A stretch of DNA of 20,257 nt from Bacteroidales bacterium (GTDB lineage Bacteria > Bacteroidota > Bacteroidia > Bacteroidales > P3): NCBI GenBank assembly GCA_900769785.1, contig CAAGHV010000186.1, forward strand, positions 1-20,257, given 5' to 3'. A model generated the notes under the pieces. The model was not told where the DNA came from. It was given only the letters and a program-made list of their open reading frames with translations, and made no database searches. The position numbers and the translations under genes were made by a program. Shown here piece by piece: positions 6,999-15,055 of the stretch. How positions within the stretch are numbered: the stretch's first letter is position 1; each line of letters begins with the position of its first letter.

Positions 6999-9455
6999 TT
7001 ACAATTCTATATTTTTCTTTATCAGTTGATTCAAATATTTATAATGGGCATTGGTAACCATATCATTCGATTTGGCCTTTTCGAGTTGTTTCTGCAGTTT
7101 CTGCAACTGATATAATACCAATCCACCCATATCATATACTGCAGGATTATATCCTATCACTACAGTTGAATTAGTAGCATCTTTTTTCAATGTCGGCATT
7201 ATATTCAACAAATGATCTATGTATGATTTTTGTAGCAAACGAGCATACATCGATAATTTTCTATTCGAAGAAGTTTCAGAGAATATAGCATTATTCAAGT
7301 CATCGAAATACTGTTCTACTGTATATGCTTTATCTTCACCAAGAGTATTTTCAGCTTCTAATAATGATATAAATCTATAATCTTGCAACAATCGCCGTAC
7401 AATATTACCTGTTATTTTCGAAGCCACATCAGCATAGTTCAATCCTGTTTTGGCATATATTATATCATTAAATAACCACTGTGGTTCATTCAAATAATTA
7501 TCTATAATAAATTTCACAGCTTCTTGTTGTTTTTCTTTCTCCACATATTCATATACTACACCTTGCTGTTCTACTGTTTTGGGAGTTTGATATACTCCAC
7601 CTATATAAATCATAACATGACCTGCATAACGCAAATATTGGTCTAAAACCTCGTTGTACATATTACGTAAATTAGCATAGTCTTTATTAGGCTGAGCAGT
7701 CCATTGGTCAAGATTCTCAACTATACGTTGAAGATTTCTTATACCATATGTATTAGCCACCATTTGATTATCGCCCAAATCTTCCGTTTGCGAACGAGGA
7801 TCCATACCTGTATATCCCGAACCAAACCATATATATCTATCGGCTGTTTTTTCTATAATCCAATCATTCAACATAGATACTTCATCTTTAGGATTCTCTA
7901 TATCGGGAAATAGTCTATACCCCCATTCAATACACCAATAATCATATTTACCTATACGAGGAAATAGATATTGCTGTGGTATGCTATCTTCAGGCTGTGC
8001 CACATAATTAAATCTGCAATAATCCATAATGGATGACGTATGTCCATATTTCTTAAGAAAGTCTTTATCACGTAGTTTTTCAACAGGATAAGCCGAAGAA
8101 GCTGCAAAATTATGTTGCATACCCAAGGTATGTCCTATTTCATGTGAAGATACAAAACGTATCAATTGCCCCATCAATGAATCATCAAAAATCATCTTAC
8201 GTGCAGAGGTATCTACAGCAGCACATTGTATAAAATACCAATTGTGTAACAACGACATAACATTGTGATACCAATTGACATGACTTTCCAATATCTCACC
8301 TGTGCGAGGGTCACTAACATGAGGTCCACTTGCATTGGGGACTGAAGATGGCTTATACACAATAGCCGAATATCTTGCATCCTCTAACGACCAAGTAGAA
8401 TCCTCATCCTTAGTTGGTGCCAACTTGGCCATTATAGCATTCTTAAAACCGGCAGCACGAAAAACAGGTTCCCAATCATTTACACCTTGTATAAGATAAG
8501 GCACCCACTTGGCAGGAGTTGTAGGGTCAATATAATAAACTATTGGCTTGGCCGGTTCCACAAGCTCCCCCGCTTTATATCGTTCCATATCTTCAGGTTT
8601 GGGCTCAAGTCTCCAACGTGTTATCATTCGAGTTACATCAACACCTTGTGGATTCTTATCATAATCAATATAACTTTCAGTAAAATAACCAACACGAGGG
8701 TCATGATAACGAGGACGCATAGGTTCTTGTGGGAGCATTATTATAGATGTGTTCAACTCCATCGATACACTCCCCTTCTTTGCTGAATACGATTTCACTA
8801 CTTTTACCTCGGTATTAATCGGATAAGCTTTTATAGAAGATATAAATGTTCTATCTGACTGCAAAAGATTAAGTCCCAAACTACTTTTAGTTCGTTTGGT
8901 AAAAAACAACTCTTCATTATCAGACTCAAAAAGTTTAGTTATATCTATTAAGACTTTAGAACTGTCGGCCAAAGCTGCCTTTATATCGAAAGCTGCCAAT
9001 ATAGGCATAAAACTAGAACGTTGTACAGACTGATACATACCTGCCAAACTATCATCCGAACGCTCTACAGCAAGTACTTTACGTAATAATATCTGACCGT
9101 TTACAGATTTTTCAAACCGAACAACAGCTGTATTTAGATGGTCGCCTGAATAACCTATAAATCCCGATCTCAAACCAGCCGGAGCTTTAGATATACGTGT
9201 TACCCACAACAAATCTTTATCAAACAAACTATCAGTAACCTCAAAATAATATTTATCTTTCGAAGCATGTACTGTAATTAAGCCATTCTGTGTGATAGGT
9301 GTTTCTTTAAAAAACTTTTCTATAGATGTTCTTGTATCAACCTTTACAACTTTCTTTTTTGAGAAAATTCTTTTCACAGTAGAACACGAACTTCCCCAAA
9401 TAAATAAAGATACAACTAACAAAATATTAACTATCTTCCTCATATTCAATTTCAT
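6999..9455 (-). CDS. Zinc-dependent metalloprotease, DUF5117/DUF4953 type, lipoprotein-like signal
   Basis: This is a large metzincin-type protease, 818 residues from the ATG at 9453-9455. It has HEIGHTLGMQH at residues 438-448 (zinc ligands His438, His442, His448; catalytic Glu439) and a following SIMDY that fits the Met-turn. The architecture fits Bacteroidota proteins that carry DUF5117 before a DUF4953 catalytic region. The N-terminus is a signal peptide ending in WGSSC, a relaxed lipobox with Cys24, and no acidic surface-export signal follows, so a periplasm-facing lipoprotein is likely. An in-frame GTG at 9474-9476 lies inside a strong hairpin and would add residues before the signal, so I reject it; Met5 at 9443 is a second possible start. 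Substrate is unknown. The lgt gene follows after 5 nt. Confidence 0.9.
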   Translation of the reverse strand: MKLNMRKIVNILLVVSLFIWGSSCSTVKRIFSKKKVVKVDTRTSIEKFFKETPITQNGLITVHASKDKYYFEVTDSLFDKDLLWVTRISKAPAGLRSGFIGYSGDHLNTAVVRFEKSVNGQILLRKVLAVERSDDSLAGMYQSVQRSSFMPILAAFDIKAALADSSKVLIDITKLFESDNEELFFTKRTKSSLGLNLLQSDRTFISSIKAYPINTEVKVVKSYSAKKGSVSMELNTSIIMLPQEPMRPRYHDPRVGYFTESYIDYDKNPQGVDVTRMITRWRLEPKPEDMERYKAGELVEPAKPIVYYIDPTTPAKWVPYLIQGVNDWEPVFRAAGFKNAIMAKLAPTKDEDSTWSLEDARYSAIVYKPSSVPNASGPHVSDPRTGEILESHVNWYHNVMSLLHNWYFIQCAAVDTSARKMIFDDSLMGQLIRFVSSHEIGHTLGMQHNFAASSAYPVEKLRDKDFLKKYGHTSSIMDYCRFNYVAQPEDSIPQQYLFPRIGKYDYWCIEWGYRLFPDIENPKDEVSMLNDWIIEKTADRYIWFGSGYTGMDPRSQTEDLGDNQMVANTYGIRNLQRIVENLDQWTAQPNKDYANLRNMYNEVLDQYLRYAGHVMIYIGGVYQTPKTVEQQGVVYEYVEKEKQQEAVKFIIDNYLNEPQWLFNDIIYAKTGLNYADVASKITGNIVRRLLQDYRFISLLEAENTLGEDKAYTVEQYFDDLNNAIFSETSSNRKLSMYARLLQKSYIDHLLNIMPTLKKDATNSTVVIGYNPAVYDMGGLVLYQLQKLQKQLEKAKSNDMVTNAHYKYLNQLIKKNIEL

Positions 9456-9469
9456 TTCATATAAAATAT

Positions 9470-9502
9470 AAGCCACTCTTATATTGAATATAAGAATGGC
9501 TT
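9470..9502 (-). terminator. Strong hairpin between rny and the metalloprotease gene
   Basis: On the plus strand 9470-9485 and 9487-9502 are reverse complements over 16 positions with one G-T pair, so an RNA stem of about 15 bp can form on either strand. It starts 18 nt after the rny stop. On the minus strand the tail (TATATTTTAT) is only moderately T-rich, so it may be a weak terminator, an attenuator or an RNA-stability element. It ends about 15 nt before the likely start of the metalloprotease gene. Confidence 0.6.
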
Positions 9503-9520
9503 TATTTAAAATATTATCAA

Positions 9521-11062
9521 CTACTTAGCGTAATTAACAGCCCTTGTTTCCCGTATTACCGTTACTTTTATCTGACCGGGATAAGTCATTTCATTTTGAA
9601 TCTTTCGAGACAAATCCAAAGATAATTGAGTTGCTTCAGCATCATTTAATTTATCTGCACCAACTATAACTCTCAACTCACGACCGGCCTGTATTGCATA
9701 TGTCTTAACTACTCCTGGATAAGTCATTGCCAATTCTTCCAACTTATTCAAACGGTTGATATATGCTTCAACTACCTCTCTACGGGCACCGGGACGTGCA
9801 CCAGATATAGCATCACATACTTGAACAATTGGAGCTATCAGACTAGTCATTTCTGTTTCATCGTGGTGTGCACCTATAGCATTACATACTTCAGGACGTT
9901 CTTTGTATTTCTCTGCCAATTTCATACCCAATATAGCATGTGGTAAATCGGGTTCATTTTCAGGAACTTTACCAATATCGTGTAGCAAACCGGCTCTCTT
10001 AGCCAATTTAGGATTCAATCCCAATTCGGCTGCCATAGTAGCCGAAAGATTAGCTACTTCACGAGAGTGTTGCAATAAATTCTGACCATATGATGAACGA
10101 TATTTCATACGTCCAACCATACGCATAAGCTCATGATTCATATTAACGATACCCAAATCAATACAAGTACGTTTACCAACTTCGATAATTTCTTGCTCTA
10201 TCTGCTTACGAGTTTTAGAAACTACTTCTTCGATACGAGCAGGATGTATACGTCCATCTGTTACTAACTTATGCAATGATAATCTAGCAATCTCCCTTCT
10301 TATAGGATCAAAACCTGAAAGTATAATTGCATCAGGCGAATCATCAATAATAATCTCTACTCCTGTAAGAGCCTCTAAAGTACGTATATTTCGTCCTTCC
10401 CGTCCTATTATACGTCCTTTTACTTCTTCATTTTCCAAATTGAATACAGAAACAGTATTTTCTATCGCATTTTCCGTTGCAGTACGTTGAATAGACTGTA
10501 TAACTATTTTTTTAGCTTGTTCATTAGCAGTTATTTTAGCCTCTTCCACTATATCCATAACATAACTCGAAGCATCAGCACGAGCTTCATCTTTTATCAT
10601 CTCCATCAAATTTTCTTTTGCTTCTTCAGCCGTCATCGAAGCTATATCTTCAAGTTTTTTTACACTCTCAGCATATTTCTTCTCTACCTCAGCCTGACGC
10701 TTATTAAGAATGTCTATTTGATTATTAAGATTTTCACTCGCTGCTTTAAGCTCTGTACTCTTCTTTTGTAACTCTTCTACTTTTTGAGATAACACTTGTT
10801 CTCTCTGCTTAATTTTATTTTCAGCAGCTGCAATCTTGGAATTACTCTCCTGTACTCGCTTATCATACTCGCTTTTTAATTGCAAATACTTTTCCTTTGC
10901 CTGAAGTATTTTATCTTTCTTTATTACTTCTGCCTTTTCTTCTGCATCTAACAATACTTGTTGGCTTTTAGCCAAAAGTTTATTACGCAATACTGTAGAG
11001 GTAGCAAACACACCTATTCCACCTCCCACTACTAATCCAATTATACCAATTACTATTTCCAT
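9521..11062 (-). CDS. rny: Ribonuclease Y
   Basis: RNase Y is a membrane-anchored endoribonuclease that starts decay of many mRNAs. The 513-residue protein has the full domain order. A glycine-rich membrane helix lies at about 2-22, and a long Lys/Glu coiled coil at about 30-200. A KH RNA-binding domain at about 203-268 has GRIIGREGRN (216-225). The HD phosphohydrolase domain from about 320 has His332, His361-Asp362 in LLHDIGK, His399-His400 and Asp417 as metal-binding candidates. A C-terminal domain ends in VNYAK. Length and motifs are typical. The 119 nt to zapA contain only short weak hairpins and no promoter match, so co-transcription with the zapA pair is likely. Confidence 0.97.
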   Translation of the reverse strand: MEIVIGIIGLVVGGGIGVFATSTVLRNKLLAKSQQVLLDAEEKAEVIKKDKILQAKEKYLQLKSEYDKRVQESNSKIAAAENKIKQREQVLSQKVEELQKKSTELKAASENLNNQIDILNKRQAEVEKKYAESVKKLEDIASMTAEEAKENLMEMIKDEARADASSYVMDIVEEAKITANEQAKKIVIQSIQRTATENAIENTVSVFNLENEEVKGRIIGREGRNIRTLEALTGVEIIIDDSPDAIILSGFDPIRREIARLSLHKLVTDGRIHPARIEEVVSKTRKQIEQEIIEVGKRTCIDLGIVNMNHELMRMVGRMKYRSSYGQNLLQHSREVANLSATMAAELGLNPKLAKRAGLLHDIGKVPENEPDLPHAILGMKLAEKYKERPEVCNAIGAHHDETEMTSLIAPIVQVCDAISGARPGARREVVEAYINRLNKLEELAMTYPGVVKTYAIQAGRELRVIVGADKLNDAEATQLSLDLSRKIQNEMTYPGQIKVTVIRETRAVNYAK

Positions 11063-11181
11063 TTTATTACTATTAAATTGTTTATTATTTGAAATAGCAC
11101 TTGATTTTCACTAAAAGTAAACTTTCATAAAAGAAAGACAACCCGACAATTCTCTATTTCTCAATAGAAAAAAACATTTTT

Positions 11182-11484
11182 TTATTTTATCTCAGTTTTT
11201 TCCAATTCTTCCGATAATAGTGAATCTATTTCCGACAGTTTCTGAATTAGGTCGTTATCTTTATATTTTACATCTTCATGTATCTTTATCAATTGTGTTA
11301 TTTGACTCAAAGCCACCATCGAAAGCAAATCTTGGTTATCCTTATGTCCATAAACCTTTGCATATTCTCTTACCTGAGTATCAATCAAAGTAGCAGCTCT
11401 CCTTAAATAAGCCTCATCTCTCCTATCGATATTCAATTTATAAGTACGTTCTAATATGCTTACTGTTACAGACAATTTATCCAT
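11182..11484 (-). CDS. zapA: Cell division protein ZapA
   Basis: ZapA bundles FtsZ filaments and stabilises the Z ring. The 100-residue protein has the family layout: a compact N-terminal head (KLSVTVSILERTYKLNI, with RRDEAYLRRAATLID following) and a C-terminal helix that would form the coiled coil, ending in an acidic tail. It starts 5 nt after the stop of the upstream coiled-coil gene, so the two are almost certainly translated from one message. The assignment rests on the head-domain pattern, length and context. Confidence 0.9.
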   Translation of the reverse strand: MDKLSVTVSILERTYKLNIDRRDEAYLRRAATLIDTQVREYAKVYGHKDNQDLLSMVALSQITQLIKIHEDVKYKDNDLIQKLSEIDSLLSEELEKTEIK

Positions 11485-11489
11485 ATCAA

Positions 11490-11786
11490 TTAATCTAGTT
11501 TTGTCAATAGTTCTATACTTCTGTCTATATCTCTTATCAACTGATTTATTTTTAGTTTCACTTTTGCCGAATCACCTTTAGTTGTATCTAGTGTATTTCG
11601 TAGTATTAATATTTTATTTTGTTCTTCTAATGTATGTATCTGTTCATTTTGATTTTCAATAATATTCAACAGTTTTTGATTTTCTTGTCTAACCTCAATT
11701 AATTCACGTTCTACAGCATTACATCTTTCAATCAGTTTTCTGATTTTAAAATCTATACTTGATAATATTGTACTAAAACTAAACAT
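11490..11786 (-). CDS. Small coiled-coil protein paired with ZapA
   Basis: I do not recognise a named family for this 98-residue protein. It has no signal peptide or membrane segment. Residues 13-62 form a predicted coiled coil rich in Glu, Gln, Asn, Ile and Leu, followed by a basic stretch and a short helical tail (INQLIRDIDRSIELLTKLD). It lies directly ahead of zapA with a 5-nt gap, and similar small coiled-coil genes precede zapA in other Bacteroidota. A role beside ZapA at the division ring, perhaps like ZapB, is a guess from context only. Confidence 0.8.
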   Translation of the reverse strand: MFSFSTILSSIDFKIRKLIERCNAVERELIEVRQENQKLLNIIENQNEQIHTLEEQNKILILRNTLDTTKGDSAKVKLKINQLIRDIDRSIELLTKLD

Positions 11787-11885
11787 ATTTCTTTATCATC
11801 AAAAACTATGAAATAAACGTTGTAACATTGCGAATATTTTGTTGAAGATAATTTTTCTTTGAAAGTTTCCCTAATTTCAATATAT

Positions 11886-11914
11886 CAAACTATTTATCAA
11901 GAATATAGCGCAAA
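11886..11914 (-). promoter_or_regulatory. Weak promoter candidate for the zapA operon
   Basis: On the minus strand TTTG (11911-11914) lies upstream of ATAGTTTG (11886-11893) with a 17-nt gap. Both the spacing and the -7 element deviate from the TTTG-N19-TAnnTTTG ideal. It would give a leader of roughly 90 nt. Confidence 0.25.
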
Positions 11915-11935
11915 CACTTCTTTCAATTCTAAATA

Positions 11936-13144
11936 CTACAAATCCAATTTATGCCCCATTCGTTCTTGTTTTGTTTTGAGATACTTTTCGTTATATTCAT
12001 TGGGTTCTATAACAATTGGTATTGTTTCTACTATTTTCAGTCCATAACCTTCCAATCCATTACGTTTCACAGGATTGTTGGTCATCAACCTCATTTTTGT
12101 CACCTTTTGATCTCTGAGAATCTGAGCACCTATACCATAATCACGCTCATCAGCTTTAAATCCTAGTTTCAAATTAGCATCTACAGTATCATATCCTTGT
12201 TCTTGTAGATGATATGCTTTTAGTTTGTTTATCAAACCTATACCTCTACCCTCTTGACTCATATATACCACCAATCCTTTACTTTCTTTTTCTATCTGCT
12301 GCATAGCATAATGTAATTGAGTTCCACAATCACATTTACAAGAGCCAAATATATCACCTGTAGCACACGATGAGTGAACTCTTACCAATATAGGTTCATC
12401 TTCTTCCCATTCACCTTTTTTCAATACCATATGAGTAGCATTATTATTCAATTGGGTATAGGCTACAAGCTGAAAATTACCCCATTCTGTTGGTAAAAAA
12501 ACTTCTTGTTCTTTTCTCACCAATGTTTCGTTGGCTACGCGATAAGCTATCAAATCCTTTATTGTTATTATCTTGATGCCAAATTTTTCTGCTACCTTTA
12601 CCAATTGAGGCATACGTGCCATTGTTCCATCATCATTGATAATTTCTATCAAAGCTCCCGCAGGATATAGTCCTGCCAAACGAGCTAAATCCACAGCAGC
12701 TTCTGTATGGCCAGCACGTACCAAAACTCCACCATTTCGAGCTCTCAATGGATTAATATGACCCGGTCGTCCCAAATCACTTGGTTTTGTGTTTTCATCA
12801 GCCAATGCTTTGATTGTAGATGCCCTGTCAAACATAGAGACACCTGTAGTGCAGCCATGTCCCAATAAATCAACAGTGATAGTAAATGGAGTACCCAACA
12901 AGGAAGTATTGTCATGTACTTGCATATCTAAATCAAGTTCTTTACAACGATCTTCGGTTATCGGAGCACACAATACTCCTCTACCATTGGTCATCATAAA
13001 GTTTATTTTTTCAGGAGTTACTTTTTCTGCAGCTATAATAAAATCTCCCTCATTTTCTCTATCTTCGTCATCAACAACAATTACAAATTTTCCGTCTTTT
13101 ATATCAGCAAGCGCTTCTTCTATAGTGTTTAATTTCAGTTCCAT
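11936..13144 (-). CDS. ribBA: Bifunctional riboflavin biosynthesis protein RibBA
   Basis: This enzyme supplies both precursors of riboflavin. The N-terminal half makes 3,4-dihydroxy-2-butanone 4-phosphate from ribulose 5-phosphate. The C-terminal half is GTP cyclohydrolase II. From the ATG at 13142-13144 the protein has 402 residues. The RibB half has DDEDRENEGDF at 25-35 and RAGHTEA at 143-149. The RibA half has HSSCATGDIFGSCKCDCG, in which Cys260, Cys271 and Cys273 fit the zinc ligands, followed by SQEGRGIGL. An upstream in-frame TTG (13160-13162) would add six residues and is unlikely. No FMN riboswitch is visible in the 128 nt upstream. Both active sites look complete. Confidence 0.96.
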   Translation of the reverse strand: MELKLNTIEEALADIKDGKFVIVVDDEDRENEGDFIIAAEKVTPEKINFMMTNGRGVLCAPITEDRCKELDLDMQVHDNTSLLGTPFTITVDLLGHGCTTGVSMFDRASTIKALADENTKPSDLGRPGHINPLRARNGGVLVRAGHTEAAVDLARLAGLYPAGALIEIINDDGTMARMPQLVKVAEKFGIKIITIKDLIAYRVANETLVRKEQEVFLPTEWGNFQLVAYTQLNNNATHMVLKKGEWEEDEPILVRVHSSCATGDIFGSCKCDCGTQLHYAMQQIEKESKGLVVYMSQEGRGIGLINKLKAYHLQEQGYDTVDANLKLGFKADERDYGIGAQILRDQKVTKMRLMTNNPVKRNGLEGYGLKIVETIPIVIEPNEYNEKYLKTKQERMGHKLDL

Positions 13145-13185
13145 ACAAAGATTATAATACAATATATTGATATTAATTTAATTTG

Positions 13186-13193
13186 CAAATATA
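13186..13193 (-). promoter_or_regulatory. Promoter for ribBA (-7 element)
   Basis: The minus strand reads TATATTTG followed by CA, a full match to TAnnTTTG. TGGT lies 19 bp upstream in place of TTTG. Transcription would start about 35 nt before the ribBA ATG at 13144. The -33 part overlaps the inverted repeat at 13210-13234. Confidence 0.5.
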
Positions 13194-13209
13194 CTACTTT
13201 TCTAAGAAT

Positions 13210-13234
13210 TTTACCACTCATTACTAATGGTAAA
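13210..13234. repeat. Inverted repeat between beta-barrel gene and ribBA
   Basis: TTTACCA (13210-13216) and TGGTAAA (13228-13234) are exact reverse complements with an 11-nt spacer. It could be a weak terminator for the outer-membrane protein gene or an operator at the ribBA promoter. No T run follows on the minus strand. Confidence 0.35.
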
Positions 13235-13272
13235 CATTTTATTATCTCTCCTTATTATTCAAATCAGTTTCA

Positions 13273-15033
13273 TTATAGTGTTGGTATTGTATAAGTCAAA
13301 CCAAGTAAAAGTCTAAATTTCTGCGATGGATAGTTGTTCCAATAGAAATAACGTTGAAAAGCAACATTATCAAACATTGCAAAGAATGACAATGCTTTGG
13401 TGTATTGATATTCTGTTCTTAAATCTATTCCATATCTCAAAGGCATAGTTTCATAATTTATCTGCTGGTCTGCAAATGTCATTCCTTTCATATTTCCTAA
13501 AAGAACAGTGTTCAACGAAAACTTCCATTTTTTATCATAAACATATTGTGCATTTACATTTACATCGAAATCGGGTTTATAGAGCACCTCTTCAATAATT
13601 TGATTTTGTTCTAAGTCATAGTTGTAATAATTGGCAGATAAACTTAGATTTATATCTTCACCCATACGATATTTTGTCCTCATACCAACTTGCAACATAT
13701 TGTAATCAACATACATAGGTTTATATACATTGTGTAATTCATATCTATCATCAATCATAAATATTGGTGCATTTTCCATAGATTGATAAGATACACCTAA
13801 CGCAAAATCCAAACTATTCATCACTGCCAATTCTGTTTCTAAGAAATATTTGAAATAATTGGTATTGATGATATCTGCATTAGGACCTATATACGGATTT
13901 TCCATTCTCAAATCTTGCCAACTATTTCTATTCACATCACCCAAAACGCCTATACGCACATTGAATATTCCATCAAGAAATTGGTTAAACATTGTAATAT
14001 GCGGAGCTATATGAAAGGTATCTTGAGTGGTAACAAACATTGACATTCCTATATTCAAATCGAAACCATAAAGTTTGAATTTGAAATATGGATGCATTTT
14101 CAACATATTACTAATCACAGACGATGAATCTAACACTTCAGTATTTCCAATGTATGAATATGGATACATCGTATCAAAACTATTAGCATACATATCCCAT
14201 ACTATATTCATACCCAATATTTCTTTATCATTACCAAACCACTCAAAACCATAGTTTATATCACCATTCAAATTAAGATGCATCTCATTAAAACCGTAGT
14301 GGTCTGATAAATTATCAAATTTCAATCCGGCTTGATAATACAATTTACCTGACGATATAGATCTAAAATCAACATTAGCACCTACATAATTATATACTTG
14401 TGAATAATCTGATTTATTCAAAACTTCACGAGTAATTGTTGGATATACATCGTTCAACGTCGAATCGGAAAATCCGTAATACAAATTGTAGTCATTCTTA
14501 TAAAATACATTTGCCGACAATACACTATTATCCCAAATATATTTTCCAAAAAGATCTACTGATGTATTAGAGAACCAATTTGCGCCATAGTCTTTGAGGC
14601 TCCACCACGAAGAGTTATGAAATAATCTTGCGGAATAGTTCAACGAAGAATTTCTTACTGAATTGAAATACAAATCAACCAATGGTGTAAGATAAGTTCC
14701 CAATCCTGCTTTAATATAAGTTTTATATAACTTAAGTGATGGTTCACCTACCAAACGAGCAGCTTGTATTTCTTCGGGCGAAAACAACGAATAAATACGC
14801 AATGGATGAATATGGTAATTAAATTCGGGCGACAAATTAGAAGTATCTGTTATTTTGGGCGCTACATTTATTTTTTCCGATTCCTGTAAAACAGGTTGAT
14901 ATCCACTTATAACAACTACTTTTTCGTTATATACATCCTCATCAGTTTGTGCTACTACCGATGGCATAAGCTGAATAACAAACAGCCATACACATACGCA
15001 TCTAACTATTATATTTATGTTTATCTTATTCAT
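13273..15033 (-). CDS. Outer-membrane beta-barrel protein, TonB-receptor-like, paired with TPR protein
   Basis: From the ATG at 15031-15033 the protein has 586 residues and a normal signal peptide ending near SVVAQ. A short periplasmic stretch follows (YNEKVVVISGYQPVLQESEK and a Pro-rich region). From GEPSLKLYKTYIKAGLGTYL onward the rest alternates aromatic and polar residues in strand-like segments (many N, Y, F) to the C-terminus, as in outer-membrane barrels. It resembles Bacteroidota proteins often annotated as TonB-dependent receptors, but there is no room for a full plug domain. An ATG at 15061-15063 overlaps the TPR gene stop by 8 nt and would put Glu and extra residues ahead of the signal, so I prefer the downstream start. 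Its tight link to the TPR gene suggests joint function at the outer membrane. Substrate unknown. Confidence 0.82.
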   Translation of the reverse strand: MNKININIIVRCVCVWLFVIQLMPSVVAQTDEDVYNEKVVVISGYQPVLQESEKINVAPKITDTSNLSPEFNYHIHPLRIYSLFSPEEIQAARLVGEPSLKLYKTYIKAGLGTYLTPLVDLYFNSVRNSSLNYSARLFHNSSWWSLKDYGANWFSNTSVDLFGKYIWDNSVLSANVFYKNDYNLYYGFSDSTLNDVYPTITREVLNKSDYSQVYNYVGANVDFRSISSGKLYYQAGLKFDNLSDHYGFNEMHLNLNGDINYGFEWFGNDKEILGMNIVWDMYANSFDTMYPYSYIGNTEVLDSSSVISNMLKMHPYFKFKLYGFDLNIGMSMFVTTQDTFHIAPHITMFNQFLDGIFNVRIGVLGDVNRNSWQDLRMENPYIGPNADIINTNYFKYFLETELAVMNSLDFALGVSYQSMENAPIFMIDDRYELHNVYKPMYVDYNMLQVGMRTKYRMGEDINLSLSANYYNYDLEQNQIIEEVLYKPDFDVNVNAQYVYDKKWKFSLNTVLLGNMKGMTFADQQINYETMPLRYGIDLRTEYQYTKALSFFAMFDNVAFQRYFYWNNYPSQKFRLLLGLTYTIPTL

Positions 15034-15055
15034 AATTCTTAGTTCTATTATTACA

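Noticed and set aside
9456..9476. In-frame GTG start (9474-9476) that would lengthen the metalloprotease by seven residues
   Set aside because: The GTG lies inside the right arm of a strong hairpin and would put an unlikely acidic extension ahead of a good signal peptide; the ATG at 9453-9455 is better placed.
11063..11181. Possible 6S-like RNA between zapA and rny
   Set aside because: Only 119 nt are available, with 5-8 bp weak hairpins and no long closing stem or promoter.
12789..13157. Plus-strand open frame of 122 codons
   Set aside because: It is antisense to the well-supported ribBA gene; its Ser-rich composition comes from the opposite strand.
13145..13162. TTG start for ribBA six codons upstream
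   Set aside because: The ATG at 13142-13144 gives the usual RibBA N-terminus and fits the promoter position.
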